Below, in pieces: positions 1 through 8,016 of a DNA stretch of 64,000 bases (position 1 is its first letter; each line of letters starts with the position of its first letter). The notes beneath the pieces are model-generated. The model was not told where the DNA came from, searched no databases, and was given only the letters and a program-made list of their open reading frames with translations. A program made the position numbers and the translations under genes. The DNA comes from Thermanaeromonas sp. C210 (GTDB lineage: Bacteria; Bacillota; DSM-521; Neomoorellales; Neomoorellaceae): NCBI RefSeq assembly GCF_013167955.1, contig NZ_BLWF01000004.1, positions 228,577 to 292,576 of the forward strand, in the 5' to 3' direction.

Positions 1-245
1 TGCGGCACCTCCCGGCGGATTATCTTGGTAGCCTCGATGCCGTTTAAAACAGGCAAGTTTATGTCCATCAGAACAATCCGTGGGCGCAGGACCCGGGCCA
101 GCTCTACGGCCTTCTGACCGTCCTCCGCTTCCCCTACCACCGCCAGGCGCGGGTCCAGGGACAGAATTTTACGTATCCCCTCCCGCATCAGAGGATGATC
201 GTCGGCAATGAGAACCGTGATCTTGTTCTCCGCGTTCACACCCAT
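1..245 (-). CDS. DNA-binding response regulator, NarL/FixJ type (3' end outside window)
   Basis: Only the first 81 codons are in the window; the gene runs off the left edge. The translated part is a receiver domain: an N-terminal acidic pair in LIADDHPLMREGI (about residues 12-24), the phospho-acceptor Asp in IVLMDINLPVLNG and a hydrophobic core typical of DegU/NarL/LiaR proteins. The missing C-terminus would be expected to be a LuxR-type helix-turn-helix, but that is inference from the receiver subtype. The ATG at 245 lies 28 bp after the rbgA stop, so it may be co-transcribed with the upstream ribosome/secretion genes. No partner histidine kinase is visible. Confidence 0.85.
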   Translation of the reverse strand, partial: MGVNAENKITVLIADDHPLMREGIRKILSLDPRLAVVGEAEDGQKAVELARVLRPRIVLMDINLPVLNGIEATKIIRREVP

Positions 246-273
246 GCCCTCCCCCGTAAAAGCCCCTCGACGG

Positions 274-1107
274 CTAACTCCTATCCGCGCTACCCAAGTC
301 CCCCGGGAGCTCCAGGGTAGCCTTGCCCAGGTCACCCCGCCGAAATTCCCGGAGGAAAAAAAGGGCCGCCCTTTCCAGGTCCACTCCTCCTCCGGGCAGC
401 AGGAATCCCCGCTTGCGTCCTACTATCTCCAGTACCGCCTCCACGGGTTCATCTCCCTTGAGGCCGTAAGTTGTGCTGGGAAGAAAGAGATTATTTTCCC
501 TCAAGGCCTTGAGCAACTCCCCCACCGCCTCTTCCGGGCGGACAATATCCGGCGGAAAGCAACCCACGGCCGTAAGAAGGGCAGCGGTTCGGGCCTCCCG
601 GTGCGGCGGGGCGAAAACTCCGGGAGTATCCAGCAGTTCCCATCCATCCCCCTGGCGGACCCACTGGGGACCCCGGGTTATACCGGGACGGTCACCTGTG
701 CGAGTTGCTGCCCTGCCGACCAGGCGGTTGATTAGGGATGATTTACCCACGTTGGGTATTCCCACTATCACAGCCCTTAAGGGCCCCCGCCTGCCCTGTC
801 GGCTCAACCTTTCCTTTTTCTTGCGGGCCATCTCCCCCAACAGGGAACGCAATCTCCCCACGCCCCGACCTTCCCGGGAATTGACGGCTACGGCCGGAAT
901 CCCTTGTTCCTTATAGTGTTCCAGCCACTCCTGGGTAGCCGCGGGCAAGGCCAGATCCGCCTTATTTAATACCCGGATAAGTCCCTTGGTGCCCAAAAAC
1001 TCCTCGATGCCCCGGCACCTGCTAGAGGCGGGCAGGCGGGCTTCTACAACCTCCACCACCACATCGACTAGTTTTAAATAGGGCTGGATGTTTAGGAGTG
1101 GGTTCAC
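274..1107 (-). CDS. rbgA: Ribosome biogenesis GTPase RbgA (YlqF)
   Basis: Circularly permuted GTPase that assists late assembly of the 50S subunit. The G4 motif NKAD (about residue 48) precedes the P-loop GIPNVGKSS (about 116-124), followed by the G2 region GDRPGIT and G3 DTPG (about 160), which is the permuted order of the YlqF/YawG family; the C-terminal RNA-binding domain ends with KRGFLLPGGG. The start is GTG; an in-frame stop a few codons upstream rules out a longer protein. It therefore lacks the WFPGHMAKA segment that begins most RbgA proteins. Lies 12 bp after lepB, in the same operon. Function confident, N-terminus unusual. Confidence 0.92.
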   Translation of the reverse strand: MNPLLNIQPYLKLVDVVVEVVEARLPASSRCRGIEEFLGTKGLIRVLNKADLALPAATQEWLEHYKEQGIPAVAVNSREGRGVGRLRSLLGEMARKKKERLSRQGRRGPLRAVIVGIPNVGKSSLINRLVGRAATRTGDRPGITRGPQWVRQGDGWELLDTPGVFAPPHREARTAALLTAVGCFPPDIVRPEEAVGELLKALRENNLFLPSTTYGLKGDEPVEAVLEIVGRKRGFLLPGGGVDLERAALFFLREFRRGDLGKATLELPGDLGSADRS

Positions 1108-1119
1108 GGCCTCACCCGC

Positions 1120-1656
1120 TCACCTGATTAGCCCCAGCCGGCTCAAGGGCCAATAAATGAATGCGGCTTTACCTATCACAAACCTGCGTTCCAGCGGCCC
1201 CCAAACGCGGCTGTCTGAGCTGATATTCCGATTATCGCCCATCACGAAATAACTGTCCGCCGGAACTTTAATAGGCCCGAAATCGCTGTGGACCACCCCG
1301 GGAGGTAGATAACTCTCGTTCAGAGGCTGGCCATTAACATAAATTTTGTTATCGTGGGCCTCTATCGTGTCTCCGCCCACGGCAATAACCCGCTTCACAT
1401 AGTCCCGGTTAGGCTCCAAGGGATACCGAAAAACCACCACGTCTCCCCGCTGGGGTTCGCTAAAACGGTAGACCAGGCGGTTAACCAGTATGCGGTCCCC
1501 GGGGTAGAGGGTAGGCTCCATGGAGCCGGAAGGGATCCAGAAGGGAGTAATCAAAAAGGCCCTAATTATCATAGCCAGAACCGCCGCTATTACCAGGGCT
1601 TGCAACAGCTCGGTAAGAAAAGACCCCTTCTTTTCCTCTTTTTCGATAACATCCAT
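1120..1656 (-). CDS. lepB: Signal peptidase I
   Basis: Membrane-anchored serine/lysine protease that cleaves Sec and Tat signal peptides. One N-terminal membrane helix (about residues 18-37) is followed by box B SGSMEPTL with catalytic Ser45, box D YVKRVIAVGGD with the general-base Lys88 and box E GDNRNISSDSR. Length 178 aa is normal for Gram-positive enzymes. The ATG at 1656 is preceded by GGAGG 12 bp upstream; a TTG nine codons further up is possible but would place the ribosome site inside the gene. Sits between rplS and rbgA, the usual Firmicute order. Confidence 0.95.
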   Translation of the reverse strand: MDVIEKEEKKGSFLTELLQALVIAAVLAMIIRAFLITPFWIPSGSMEPTLYPGDRILVNRLVYRFSEPQRGDVVVFRYPLEPNRDYVKRVIAVGGDTIEAHDNKIYVNGQPLNESYLPPGVVHSDFGPIKVPADSYFVMGDNRNISSDSRVWGPLERRFVIGKAAFIYWPLSRLGLIR

Positions 1657-1674
1657 AGCCCGGTTTAGCCTCCC

Positions 1675-1713
1675 TAAAGTCAAACAAGGGGCTGTTTTCG
1701 ACCAACCCCTTGT
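1675..1713 (-). terminator. Hairpin between rplS and lepB, possible partial terminator
   Basis: Perfect 8-bp inverted repeat ACAAGGGG/CCCCTTGT (1684-1691 with 1706-1713), 14-nt loop, followed on the minus strand by the U-rich stretch TTTGACTTT. The T tract is interrupted, so it probably only attenuates rplS read-through into lepB or stabilises the upstream mRNA. Confidence 0.5.
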
Positions 1714-1722
1714 CCTTCGGCT

Positions 1723-2067
1723 CTACTGCTTCTCACCCCGGATGCGGGCCGCCTTGCCCACACGCTCCCGCAGGTAGTACAGCTTGGCACGCCTCACTTC
1801 ACCTCTGCGCACCACTTCAATACGCTCGATGCGGGGAGAGTGCAAAAGGAAAATCCTTTCTACGGCAACGCCGTAGGAAACGCGCCGGACGGTAAAAGTT
1901 TCCTGAGATCCCTTACCCCTCCGGCTGATAACCACCCCTTCAAAAACCTGGATACGTTCGCGGTTGCCCTCAATGACTTTAAGATGCACCCGGACGGTAT
2001 CCCCGGGTTTAAAGGAGGGGATGTCCTGTCTCATCTGGTCCTTTTCCAGGGTCTCCATTATGTTCAT
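1723..2067 (-). CDS. rplS: 50S ribosomal protein L19
   Basis: 114-aa protein of the large subunit located at the 30S-50S interface. The whole length matches L19: [18 protein letters not shown] near the N-terminus, [14 protein letters not shown], the [18 protein letters not shown] core and a basic C-terminal [11 protein letters not shown]. It follows trmD by 36 bp, as in the classical rpsP-rimM-trmD-rplS operon, so ribosomal protein output here depends mainly on the shared transcript. Confidence 0.98.
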   Translation of the reverse strand: MNIMETLEKDQMRQDIPSFKPGDTVRVHLKVIEGNRERIQVFEGVVISRRGKGSQETFTVRRVSYGVAVERIFLLHSPRIERIEVVRRGEVRRAKLYYLRERVGKAARIRGEKQ

Positions 2068-2103
2068 GGGTTACCCCCCTTTCCTGTTGCAAACCGAGTC
2101 ATA

Positions 2104-2850
2104 TTATACCATTTTTCCCTTTTCCTTCACACATTCATCCAGCAGGCGCCGATCTTCTTCGGTCAGCGGTGCCTTTTCAAGGAGATCGGGCCTCCTGAGC
2201 AGCGTGCGCTCGAGGGCCTTTTTCCGGCGCCAGATCCTTATTTTCTCATGGTCCCCCGATAAGAGAACCTCCGGAACTTCTAGACCGCGAAAAGAGCGGG
2301 GCCTGGTATATTGGGGGTATTCCAAGATGCCCCAGGTGAAGGAGTCTTCCCAAGGGCCTTCCTCCGCACCGACCGCCCCTGGCAATAGCCTGGCAACGGC
2401 ATCGATTATAACCATGGCCGGCAGCTCTCCTCCGGTCAGGATGTAGTCCCCGATGGAAACCTCCCGGGTAACCAAATGGGTGCGTATTCTTTCATCCACA
2501 CCTTCGTAATGGCCGCAGAGGAGAACCAGCCAGTCTTCCCGTGATAGTTCCACCGCCAGGGCCTGGTTGAAAACCTCTCCCTGGGGGGAAAGGAGAATAA
2601 TGGGGGGACGCCGGGCGGCCCCTCCCAGCAAGAACTCCACCGCCCGAAAAACCGGCTCGGGCTTTAAAATCATGCCCGGTCCGCCGCCGTACGGATAATC
2701 ATCCACCCGACGGTGTTTATCTTGAGAGAAATCCCGGATGTCCACCAGGTTCACAGTTAGCAGACCCTTTTCCCGGGCCCTCTTTATAATGCTCGCATCG
2801 AGGGGCCCGCTAAACATTTCAGGAAAAAGGGTTAAGACATCTATTCGCAC
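2104..2850 (-). CDS. trmD: tRNA (guanine37-N1)-methyltransferase
   Basis: SPOUT-class enzyme that forms m1G37 next to the anticodon of tRNAs reading CNN codons and prevents +1 frameshifting. The start [13 protein letters not shown], the SAM-knot segments [12 protein letters not shown] and [13 protein letters not shown], and the [16 protein letters not shown] block are diagnostic. 248 aa, normal length. ATG at 2850, 14 bp after rimM; part of rpsP-khpA-rimM-trmD-rplS. Confidence 0.98.
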   Translation of the reverse strand: MRIDVLTLFPEMFSGPLDASIIKRAREKGLLTVNLVDIRDFSQDKHRRVDDYPYGGGPGMILKPEPVFRAVEFLLGGAARRPPIILLSPQGEVFNQALAVELSREDWLVLLCGHYEGVDERIRTHLVTREVSIGDYILTGGELPAMVIIDAVARLLPGAVGAEEGPWEDSFTWGILEYPQYTRPRSFRGLEVPEVLLSGDHEKIRIWRRKKALERTLLRRPDLLEKAPLTEEDRRLLDECVKEKGKMV

Positions 2851-2864
2851 CCCTTCAGGTCCCC

Positions 2865-3371
2865 CTAATCTAGCAGGCCGGGTATGGGCTTCACTCTGAT
2901 TATCCCCTGCTCCACATCTATTTCCCGGACTACCTCCTTAACCGCCGGGATAAGGACTTCCCCGGCCTCCGGGGTGACGACGACAAACACATCATTAGCC
3001 CCCGTCTGCTGCACGTCCCGCAGTTCTCCCAACAATTCACCTTCCTCCGTATATACCCGGCACCCAACCAGTTGAAAGATGTAGTACCGGCCCGGTGGTA
3101 AGGGTTCCACTTCCCAGGGTTCTACCTCCAGGATGGCCCCACGCAATTTTTCGGCCGACGTAAGGTCCTGTATTTCAGCAAACTGGACGATCACGCTTTT
3201 CCCGTGCTGCCTGGACCGGGCAACGGTTAGACAAGTATCGCCCTGAGCAAGGAAAAGCCTGGTTCCCGGCCGATAGCGCTCCGGAAAATCCGTCCAGGGC
3301 CAGACCTTCACTTCCCCCCGATGACCATGGGTGGAAACCACTTTACCCACCGCTATGCGTTTTTTCTCCAT
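2865..3371 (-). CDS. rimM: Ribosome maturation factor RimM
   Basis: Assists 30S head assembly by binding S19. The N-terminal RimM domain ([14 protein letters not shown], about residues 9-22) is followed by a PRC-barrel ([20 protein letters not shown] onward) ending in [12 protein letters not shown]. 168 aa is typical. Only 5 bp separate it from khpA upstream, and it is followed closely by trmD. Confidence 0.96.
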   Translation of the reverse strand: MEKKRIAVGKVVSTHGHRGEVKVWPWTDFPERYRPGTRLFLAQGDTCLTVARSRQHGKSVIVQFAEIQDLTSAEKLRGAILEVEPWEVEPLPPGRYYIFQLVGCRVYTEEGELLGELRDVQQTGANDVFVVVTPEAGEVLIPAVKEVVREIDVEQGIIRVKPIPGLLD

Positions 3372-3376
3372 GGGGG

Positions 3377-3604
3377 CTATATAATCTCCACCACCACGCG
3401 CTTGCCCTCACGGGCGGCCGCTGCCTTAACTACGGTGCGAATGGCCCGGGCGATGCGGCCCTGCTTGCCGATCACCTTTCCCATATCAGCCGGCGCTACC
3501 CTCAGCTCTAGAATGACCGACTTCTCTCCTTCGATCTGGGTAACTCTAACCTCGTCGGGATGATCTACCAAAGCTCTCGCCAGGGTTTCTACCAGCTCCT
3601 TCAC
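3377..3604 (-). CDS. khpA: KH-domain RNA-binding protein KhpA (YlqC)
   Basis: 75-aa single KH type II domain with the [18 protein letters not shown] segment carrying the GxxG loop (KQGR variant of the KhpA family). In Gram-positive bacteria KhpA pairs with KhpB/Jag to bind RNA and influence cell elongation. Lies between rpsP and rimM, its conserved position in Firmicutes, with 22 bp and 5 bp spacing. Confidence 0.93.
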   Translation of the reverse strand: MKELVETLARALVDHPDEVRVTQIEGEKSVILELRVAPADMGKVIGKQGRIARAIRTVVKAAAAREGKRVVVEII

Positions 3605-3626
3605 AGCTGCCCTACCCCCTTACTAG

Positions 3627-3911
3627 CTACTTGGCTTCTTTCGCCGCCATGAACTTCTCCCAAACCCCTGCCTTTTTTAGAAGCGCCCGGGCCGTCTCGG
3701 AAGGTTGAGCCCCTACCTTCAACCACCGCAAGGCCTTTTCCTCGTCGATGGAAATTTCCTCCGGCTGCCGCACGGGATTATAGTAACCCAGCTCTTCAAT
3801 AACCCGGCCATCCCTCGGAGAACGGGAATCGGCTACTACCAGGCGGTAAAAGGGAGCCTTCTTAGCGCCCATCCTCTTTAGCCTAATGCGCGTCGCCAAT
3901 CTTATTTTCAC
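3627..3911 (-). CDS. rpsP: 30S ribosomal protein S16
   Basis: 94-aa small-subunit protein; [20 protein letters not shown], the signature [21 protein letters not shown] and the [16 protein letters not shown] segment are textbook S16. It heads the ribosomal part of the operon, 27 bp after ffh. Confidence 0.98.
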   Translation of the reverse strand: MKIRLATRIRLKRMGAKKAPFYRLVVADSRSPRDGRVIEELGYYNPVRQPEEISIDEEKALRWLKVGAQPSETARALLKKAGVWEKFMAAKEAK

Positions 3912-3938
3912 CTCCTTTCCAAGGTTTCGCGGGAATAT

Positions 3939-5282
3939 CTACCCCGGCGGAAACTTTACCTTAACCTTGCCCTTCTTACCTCCGGCCAGGTCGCCCAAAT
4001 GTTGCATCAACCTCCGGGCTTCGTCGAATTGCCGCAGTAACCGGTTCACCTCCTGGACCGTCGTCCCGCTACCGGCAGCTATACGCCTCCTGCGGCTGGC
4101 ATTGATGATACCCGGATTTCGGCGCTCCTCCGGCGTCATGGACTGGATGATGGCCTCTATATGCACGATCTCCTTGGGATCCACCTGAAGGCCCTTCAAA
4201 TGCTTCCAGGGGCCCGTGCCGGGCAAGAGTCCTAATAGCTCATCCAGGGGGCCCACTTTCTGCACCTGTTTGAGCTGCCGCAAGAAATCCTCCAAGGTAA
4301 AATCCTGTTGACGCAACTTCCGCTGAAACTCCAGGGCCTCGTCCCGGTCGATGGCAGCCTGGGCCTTCTCTATAATGGTGAGGACATCGCCCATGCCTAA
4401 AATTCTGGAAGCTATCCGGTCGGGGTGGAAAGCCTCCAGGGCATCGGGCCTCTCCCCTACCCCGATAAATTTAATCGGGCACCCGGTGACGGCCCGGACG
4501 GACAACGCCGCACCGCCCCGGGTGTCCCCATCCAGCTTGGTCAGGATGACCCCCGTCAATCCCAGCTGCCGGTGGAAAGCCTCGGCCACCCGCACCGCAT
4601 CCTGTCCGGTCATGGCATCCAGCACCAGCAGGATCTCATGGGGCCGAGCGGCTTCCTTCATGGCTCCCAGTTCGGCCATCATCTCTTCATTGATATGCAG
4701 GCGACCTGCCGTATCAACAATCACGGGATCGTGACCCAAACGGCTGGCCTCCTCCAGGGCCAGGCGAACTATACGAACCGGACTCTTTTCCTGCTCCGAG
4801 CTAAAAACAGGCAGCTTTAACTGCTCCCCCAGCACCTGGAGCTGCCTGATGGCCGCCGGGCGGTAAACGTCCGCCGCCACGAGGAGGGGGCGCCGGCCTT
4901 GCTTCTGGCAATAATAAGCCACCTTGGCCGCGGTGGTAGTCTTGCCCGCTCCCTGGAGTCCCACCAGCATTATCACCGTAGGGGGATGACCCGTCCACTT
5001 AATTTTAGTTTCCCCGCCGCCCATTAAGGCGGTCAATTCCTCATAAACTATCTTGACCACCTGCTGGCCGGGAGTCAGGCTTTGCTGAACCTCCTGGCCT
5101 ACGGCTCGCTCTTTCACCCTGGCGAGAAAATCCTTGACGACCTTGAAGTTAACATCTGCCTCCAGCAGGGCCAGTCTTATTTCCCGCAGGGCCTCATTTA
5201 CATCGGATTCGGTTAGTTTGCCTTTCCCTTTAAGTTTTCTTAACGTGTTCTGTAGTTTCTCCGCCAACGAACTAAACAGCAC
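3939..5282 (-). CDS. ffh: Signal recognition particle GTPase Ffh
   Basis: SRP54 homologue that binds signal sequences and 4.5S/6S SRP RNA and docks on FtsY (also encoded here). N domain, then G domain with GLQGAGKTTTAAK, DTAGR and TKLDGD, then the M domain with GPLDELLGLLPG, the SMTPEERRNP hinge and the RRRRIAAGSG RNA-binding helix. The likely start is GTG at 5282 (giving the family N-terminus LFSSLAEKLQ, with AAGGGGGT 6 bp upstream), overlapping the end of ylxM by 11 bp, so the two are translationally coupled; a longer in-frame version beginning at 5312 lies within ylxM and is less likely. 447 aa. Confidence 0.97.
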   Translation of the reverse strand: MLFSSLAEKLQNTLRKLKGKGKLTESDVNEALREIRLALLEADVNFKVVKDFLARVKERAVGQEVQQSLTPGQQVVKIVYEELTALMGGGETKIKWTGHPPTVIMLVGLQGAGKTTTAAKVAYYCQKQGRRPLLVAADVYRPAAIRQLQVLGEQLKLPVFSSEQEKSPVRIVRLALEEASRLGHDPVIVDTAGRLHINEEMMAELGAMKEAARPHEILLVLDAMTGQDAVRVAEAFHRQLGLTGVILTKLDGDTRGGAALSVRAVTGCPIKFIGVGERPDALEAFHPDRIASRILGMGDVLTIIEKAQAAIDRDEALEFQRKLRQQDFTLEDFLRQLKQVQKVGPLDELLGLLPGTGPWKHLKGLQVDPKEIVHIEAIIQSMTPEERRNPGIINASRRRRIAAGSGTTVQEVNRLLRQFDEARRLMQHLGDLAGGKKGKVKVKFPPG

Positions 5283-5670
5283 CCTGGCGACCCCCTTGCC
5301 CTCTGCCGTCACCCACAGGCCACTCCAGAAGTTGTTCCAGTTGTTGCAGGGCCTTATCGAACTCCTGCCAGCACCTGCTCTCCTTAAAGGCCGACAATCG
5401 GCGGGCTACTTCCTCCAGTTTTTCCCTTTCCTTCGAGTATCGCTCCAAATACCCCAGGCGGGCTTCGTAATCCTCCAGGGCCTTCTCCGCCCGCTGCAGC
5501 CCGTCATAAACGGCTTGACGGCTTACCTGGCATAAGGCCGCAATCTCGCCCAGGGAGAGATCATGATGATAATGCAGCTCCAGCCACTGGCGCTGCTTGG
5601 GTGTAAGCAGGGGGCCGTAAAAATCATACAAACGGCCGATGCGCGTCATGCGGTCCAAAATGTTGGCCAT
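5272..5670 (-). CDS. ylxM: YlxM, UPF0122 helix-turn-helix protein of the SRP operon
   Basis: About 132-aa protein with a sigma70-region-4-like helix-turn-helix (LTPKQRQWLELHYHHD, then SLGEIAALCQVSRQAVYDG) and a Lys/Glu-rich coiled coil after it. In streptococci YlxM binds SRP RNA and Ffh and stimulates GTPase activity. The ATG at 5670 is only about 3 nt downstream of the predicted transcription start, implying a leaderless or nearly leaderless mRNA; an in-frame GTG at 5697 overlaps the promoter and cannot be used by that transcript. The next ATG (seven codons in) is the alternative. Confidence 0.9.
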   Translation of the reverse strand: MANILDRMTRIGRLYDFYGPLLTPKQRQWLELHYHHDLSLGEIAALCQVSRQAVYDGLQRAEKALEDYEARLGYLERYSKEREKLEEVARRLSAFKESRCWQEFDKALQQLEQLLEWPVGDGRGQGGRQGAV

Positions 5671-5679
5671 CGGTTTAAG

Positions 5680-5708
5680 ATTATAACCCCTCGTCACAGG
5701 TCTGTCAA
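5680..5708 (-). promoter_or_regulatory. Perfect consensus sigma-A promoter for ylxM-ffh
   Basis: On the minus strand TTGACA (5703-5708), exactly 17 bp spacer, TATAAT (5680-5685). Predicted start of transcription is around 5673, and the ylxM ATG is at 5670. It lies between the mtaD stop and ylxM, so it drives the ylxM-ffh-rpsP-khpA-rimM-trmD-rplS-lepB-rbgA series. Confidence 0.85.
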
Positions 5709-5713
5709 GGATT

Positions 5714-7015
5714 TTACTTTGACAGCCCTTGTAAAGCCCTTATCCGCTGGTTAGTTTCCCTATAAATGCGCTCTTCATCTAAAGTTTTCAACTGGCCCCC
5801 GGCCATAAGAATGCGGCCGTTGACGATCACGGTGTCCACATCGCTGCCGCGGGCCGAGTACACGACATGGGCTACGAGGTCGTTGGCCGGCTGCCAGTGG
5901 GGCTGCCGGGTATTAAGGAGGATGACATCGGCCTTCTTCCCCGCTTCCAGGGTCCCGATCTCCTTTTCCAGACCCAGCGCCCGGGCTCCGTTAATGGTAG
6001 CCAGGGCCAAGGCTTCCTCTGCCCTCAAAACATTAGGATCGCCGGAAATACCCTTGGCCAGAAGGGCTGCCGTGCGGGTTTCTTCCAGCAGGTCGAGGTT
6101 GTTGTTGCTCGCCGCGCCGTCGGTACCAATGCCTACCGTGACTCCCGCAGCTAGCATGGCAGCTATCGGAGCCACGCCGCTGGCCAGCTTTAAATTGCTC
6201 TCCGGGCAGTGGGCCACCCCCACCTTTTTCTCCGCCAGGATGGCGATCTCTTCTTCCGTCAAGTGCACGCAGTGGGCGGCGAGGGTAGGTAGATCGAACA
6301 GGCCCAGGCCGGCCACATGGGCCACCGGCGGCGAACCGTAAGCGGACCGGATTTCCTCGACTTCCTGCCGCGTTTCGGCCAGGTGGATATGTAAACCCAC
6401 CCCCAACTTTGCCGCCGCCTCGACCACTTTCCGGAGGTAATCCGGCGGACACGTGTAGGGGGCATGGGGACCGAGCATGATGGTTATGCGTCCGTCTCCG
6501 GCCCCGTGCCATTCCCGCACCAGGCTTTCGGCCGCCCGGAGCCTCTCTTCTCCCCCGCCACCCAGCCCGATCAGGCCCTGGCTTAAGCAGGCACGTACCC
6601 CGGCTTCCTCTGCGGCCCGGGCCACCACATCCATGTGAAAATACATATCGGCAAAGGTAGTAGTCCCCGAACGGATCATTTCGGCCAGGGCCAGTTGGGT
6701 ACCCCAGTAGATATCCTCCCGGTCGAGCTTGTTCTCCACGGGCCAGATTTTCTCTTCCAACCACTGGCGCAAGGGCAAATCATCGGCGTAACCCCGAAAG
6801 AGGGTCATGGCCGCATGGGTATGGATGTTAACCAGTCCGGGCAAGGCCACTTTGCCCTCCGCCCTTATAATTTCCCCCTCCTCCCAGCCGGAAGGCAGCC
6901 CTTCCTCCCGCCCCACATAGGCTAACCGGTCACCCGCTATGGCTATGGCCCCCTTATCGATTACGGGACCTTTTACGGGCACAATAGAGCACCCTTTGAT
7001 GAGGAGTTTTTTCAT
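5714..7015 (-). CDS. mtaD: 5-methylthioadenosine / S-adenosylhomocysteine deaminase
   Basis: Amidohydrolase that deaminates S-adenosylhomocysteine and methylthioadenosine to the inosyl forms, part of SAM recycling. Metal ligands are visible as HTHAAMTLFRG (HxH), then HLAET, HCVHL and the catalytic Asp in IGTDGAASNN; ADVILLNTRQPHWQP is the C-terminal strand typical of the MtaD/SsnA group. 433 aa with an SD AAAGGAG 9 bp before the ATG. Followed by the ylxM promoter. The exact substrate cannot be fixed from sequence alone; guanine deaminase-like members are the alternative. Confidence 0.9.
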   Translation of the reverse strand: MKKLLIKGCSIVPVKGPVIDKGAIAIAGDRLAYVGREEGLPSGWEEGEIIRAEGKVALPGLVNIHTHAAMTLFRGYADDLPLRQWLEEKIWPVENKLDREDIYWGTQLALAEMIRSGTTTFADMYFHMDVVARAAEEAGVRACLSQGLIGLGGGGEERLRAAESLVREWHGAGDGRITIMLGPHAPYTCPPDYLRKVVEAAAKLGVGLHIHLAETRQEVEEIRSAYGSPPVAHVAGLGLFDLPTLAAHCVHLTEEEIAILAEKKVGVAHCPESNLKLASGVAPIAAMLAAGVTVGIGTDGAASNNNLDLLEETRTAALLAKGISGDPNVLRAEEALALATINGARALGLEKEIGTLEAGKKADVILLNTRQPHWQPANDLVAHVVYSARGSDVDTVIVNGRILMAGGQLKTLDEERIYRETNQRIRALQGLSK

Positions 7016-7080
7016 GCCCTGCTCTCCTTTCTTGCAAGCTTCCCGGCCCCTTCGCCGGCAGGGTCAGGGCTCCACCCGGA

Positions 7081-7995
7081 TTAACCGCCGAACAAGGCCA
7101 GGGCAAATTCCCGCGGTCTAAATTCTTCCAGGTCCTCAGGCCCCTCGCCCAGGCCCACCAGCTTGACGGGAATTTTCAACTCGTGGGCAATGGCCAGTAC
7201 TACTCCGCCTTTGGCCGTCCCGTCCAACTTGGTCAGCACAATACCCGTAACCCCGACTGCCTCATGGAAGAGGCGGGCCTGGGAAAGGGCATTCTGGCCG
7301 GTGGTGGCATCCAGTACCAGCAACACTTCGTGGGGCGCTCCCGGGTGCTCCCTCCCGATGACGCGCCGGATTTTCTTCAGCTCTTCCATCAAGTTCGCTT
7401 TCGTCTGGAGGCGACCGGCCGTGTCCACCAACACCACATCAGCCTTGCGGCTGCGGGCCGCCTGGAGGGCATCGAAAACTACCGCGCCGGGGTCCGCCCC
7501 GGGCTGGTGGCTTATCAGCTCTGTCCCCGTCCGCTGGGCCCAAACGGCCAGCTGATCGGCCGCTGCCGCCCGGAAGGTATCGGCCGCAGCCAAGATAACC
7601 CGGCTTCCCTTCTGCCGGAAGCGGTAGGCCAGCTTGCCAATGGTAGTGGTTTTACCTGTCCCGTTAACCCCTACCATGAGTATGACGGTAGGAGGAGAAG
7701 GGGCCAGTTGCAAGCCGGCCGCTTCATTTTCCATCAGTCTTACCACGTCTTCCTGCAAAATGGAACCGAGGGCCGACGGATCGCTAATGTTTTCTTTCCT
7801 CGCCCGCTGCCGCAATCCCTCCACTAGCTCCAGGGTAGTGGTTACCCCTACGTCGGCCGTAAGCAGAATTTCTTCCAGCTCCTCAAAAAATTCCTCGTCC
7901 AGCCCTTTCTTCCCTGTAAAAAGGTTTTCCAGGCGGCCGGCCAGGTTTTCCCTAGTTTTGGCTAAGCTCTGTTTCAACTTTTTTAGCAGGTTCAA
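7081..7995 (-). CDS. ftsY: SRP receptor FtsY
   Basis: Docks Ffh-ribosome complexes at the membrane. NG domain only, without the long acidic A domain: helical N domain (residues 1-90), then [43 protein letters not shown] and the closing [14 protein letters not shown]. 304 aa. TTG start with GGGGAGGT upstream. Immediately downstream of smc, the common smc-ftsY arrangement. Confidence 0.97.
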   Translation of the reverse strand: MNLLKKLKQSLAKTRENLAGRLENLFTGKKGLDEEFFEELEEILLTADVGVTTTLELVEGLRQRARKENISDPSALGSILQEDVVRLMENEAAGLQLAPSPPTVILMVGVNGTGKTTTIGKLAYRFRQKGSRVILAAADTFRAAAADQLAVWAQRTGTELISHQPGADPGAVVFDALQAARSRKADVVLVDTAGRLQTKANLMEELKKIRRVIGREHPGAPHEVLLVLDATTGQNALSQARLFHEAVGVTGIVLTKLDGTAKGGVVLAIAHELKIPVKLVGLGEGPEDLEEFRPREFALALFGG

Positions 7996-8016
7996 GGTGC
8001 AGAACTTACCTCCCCT

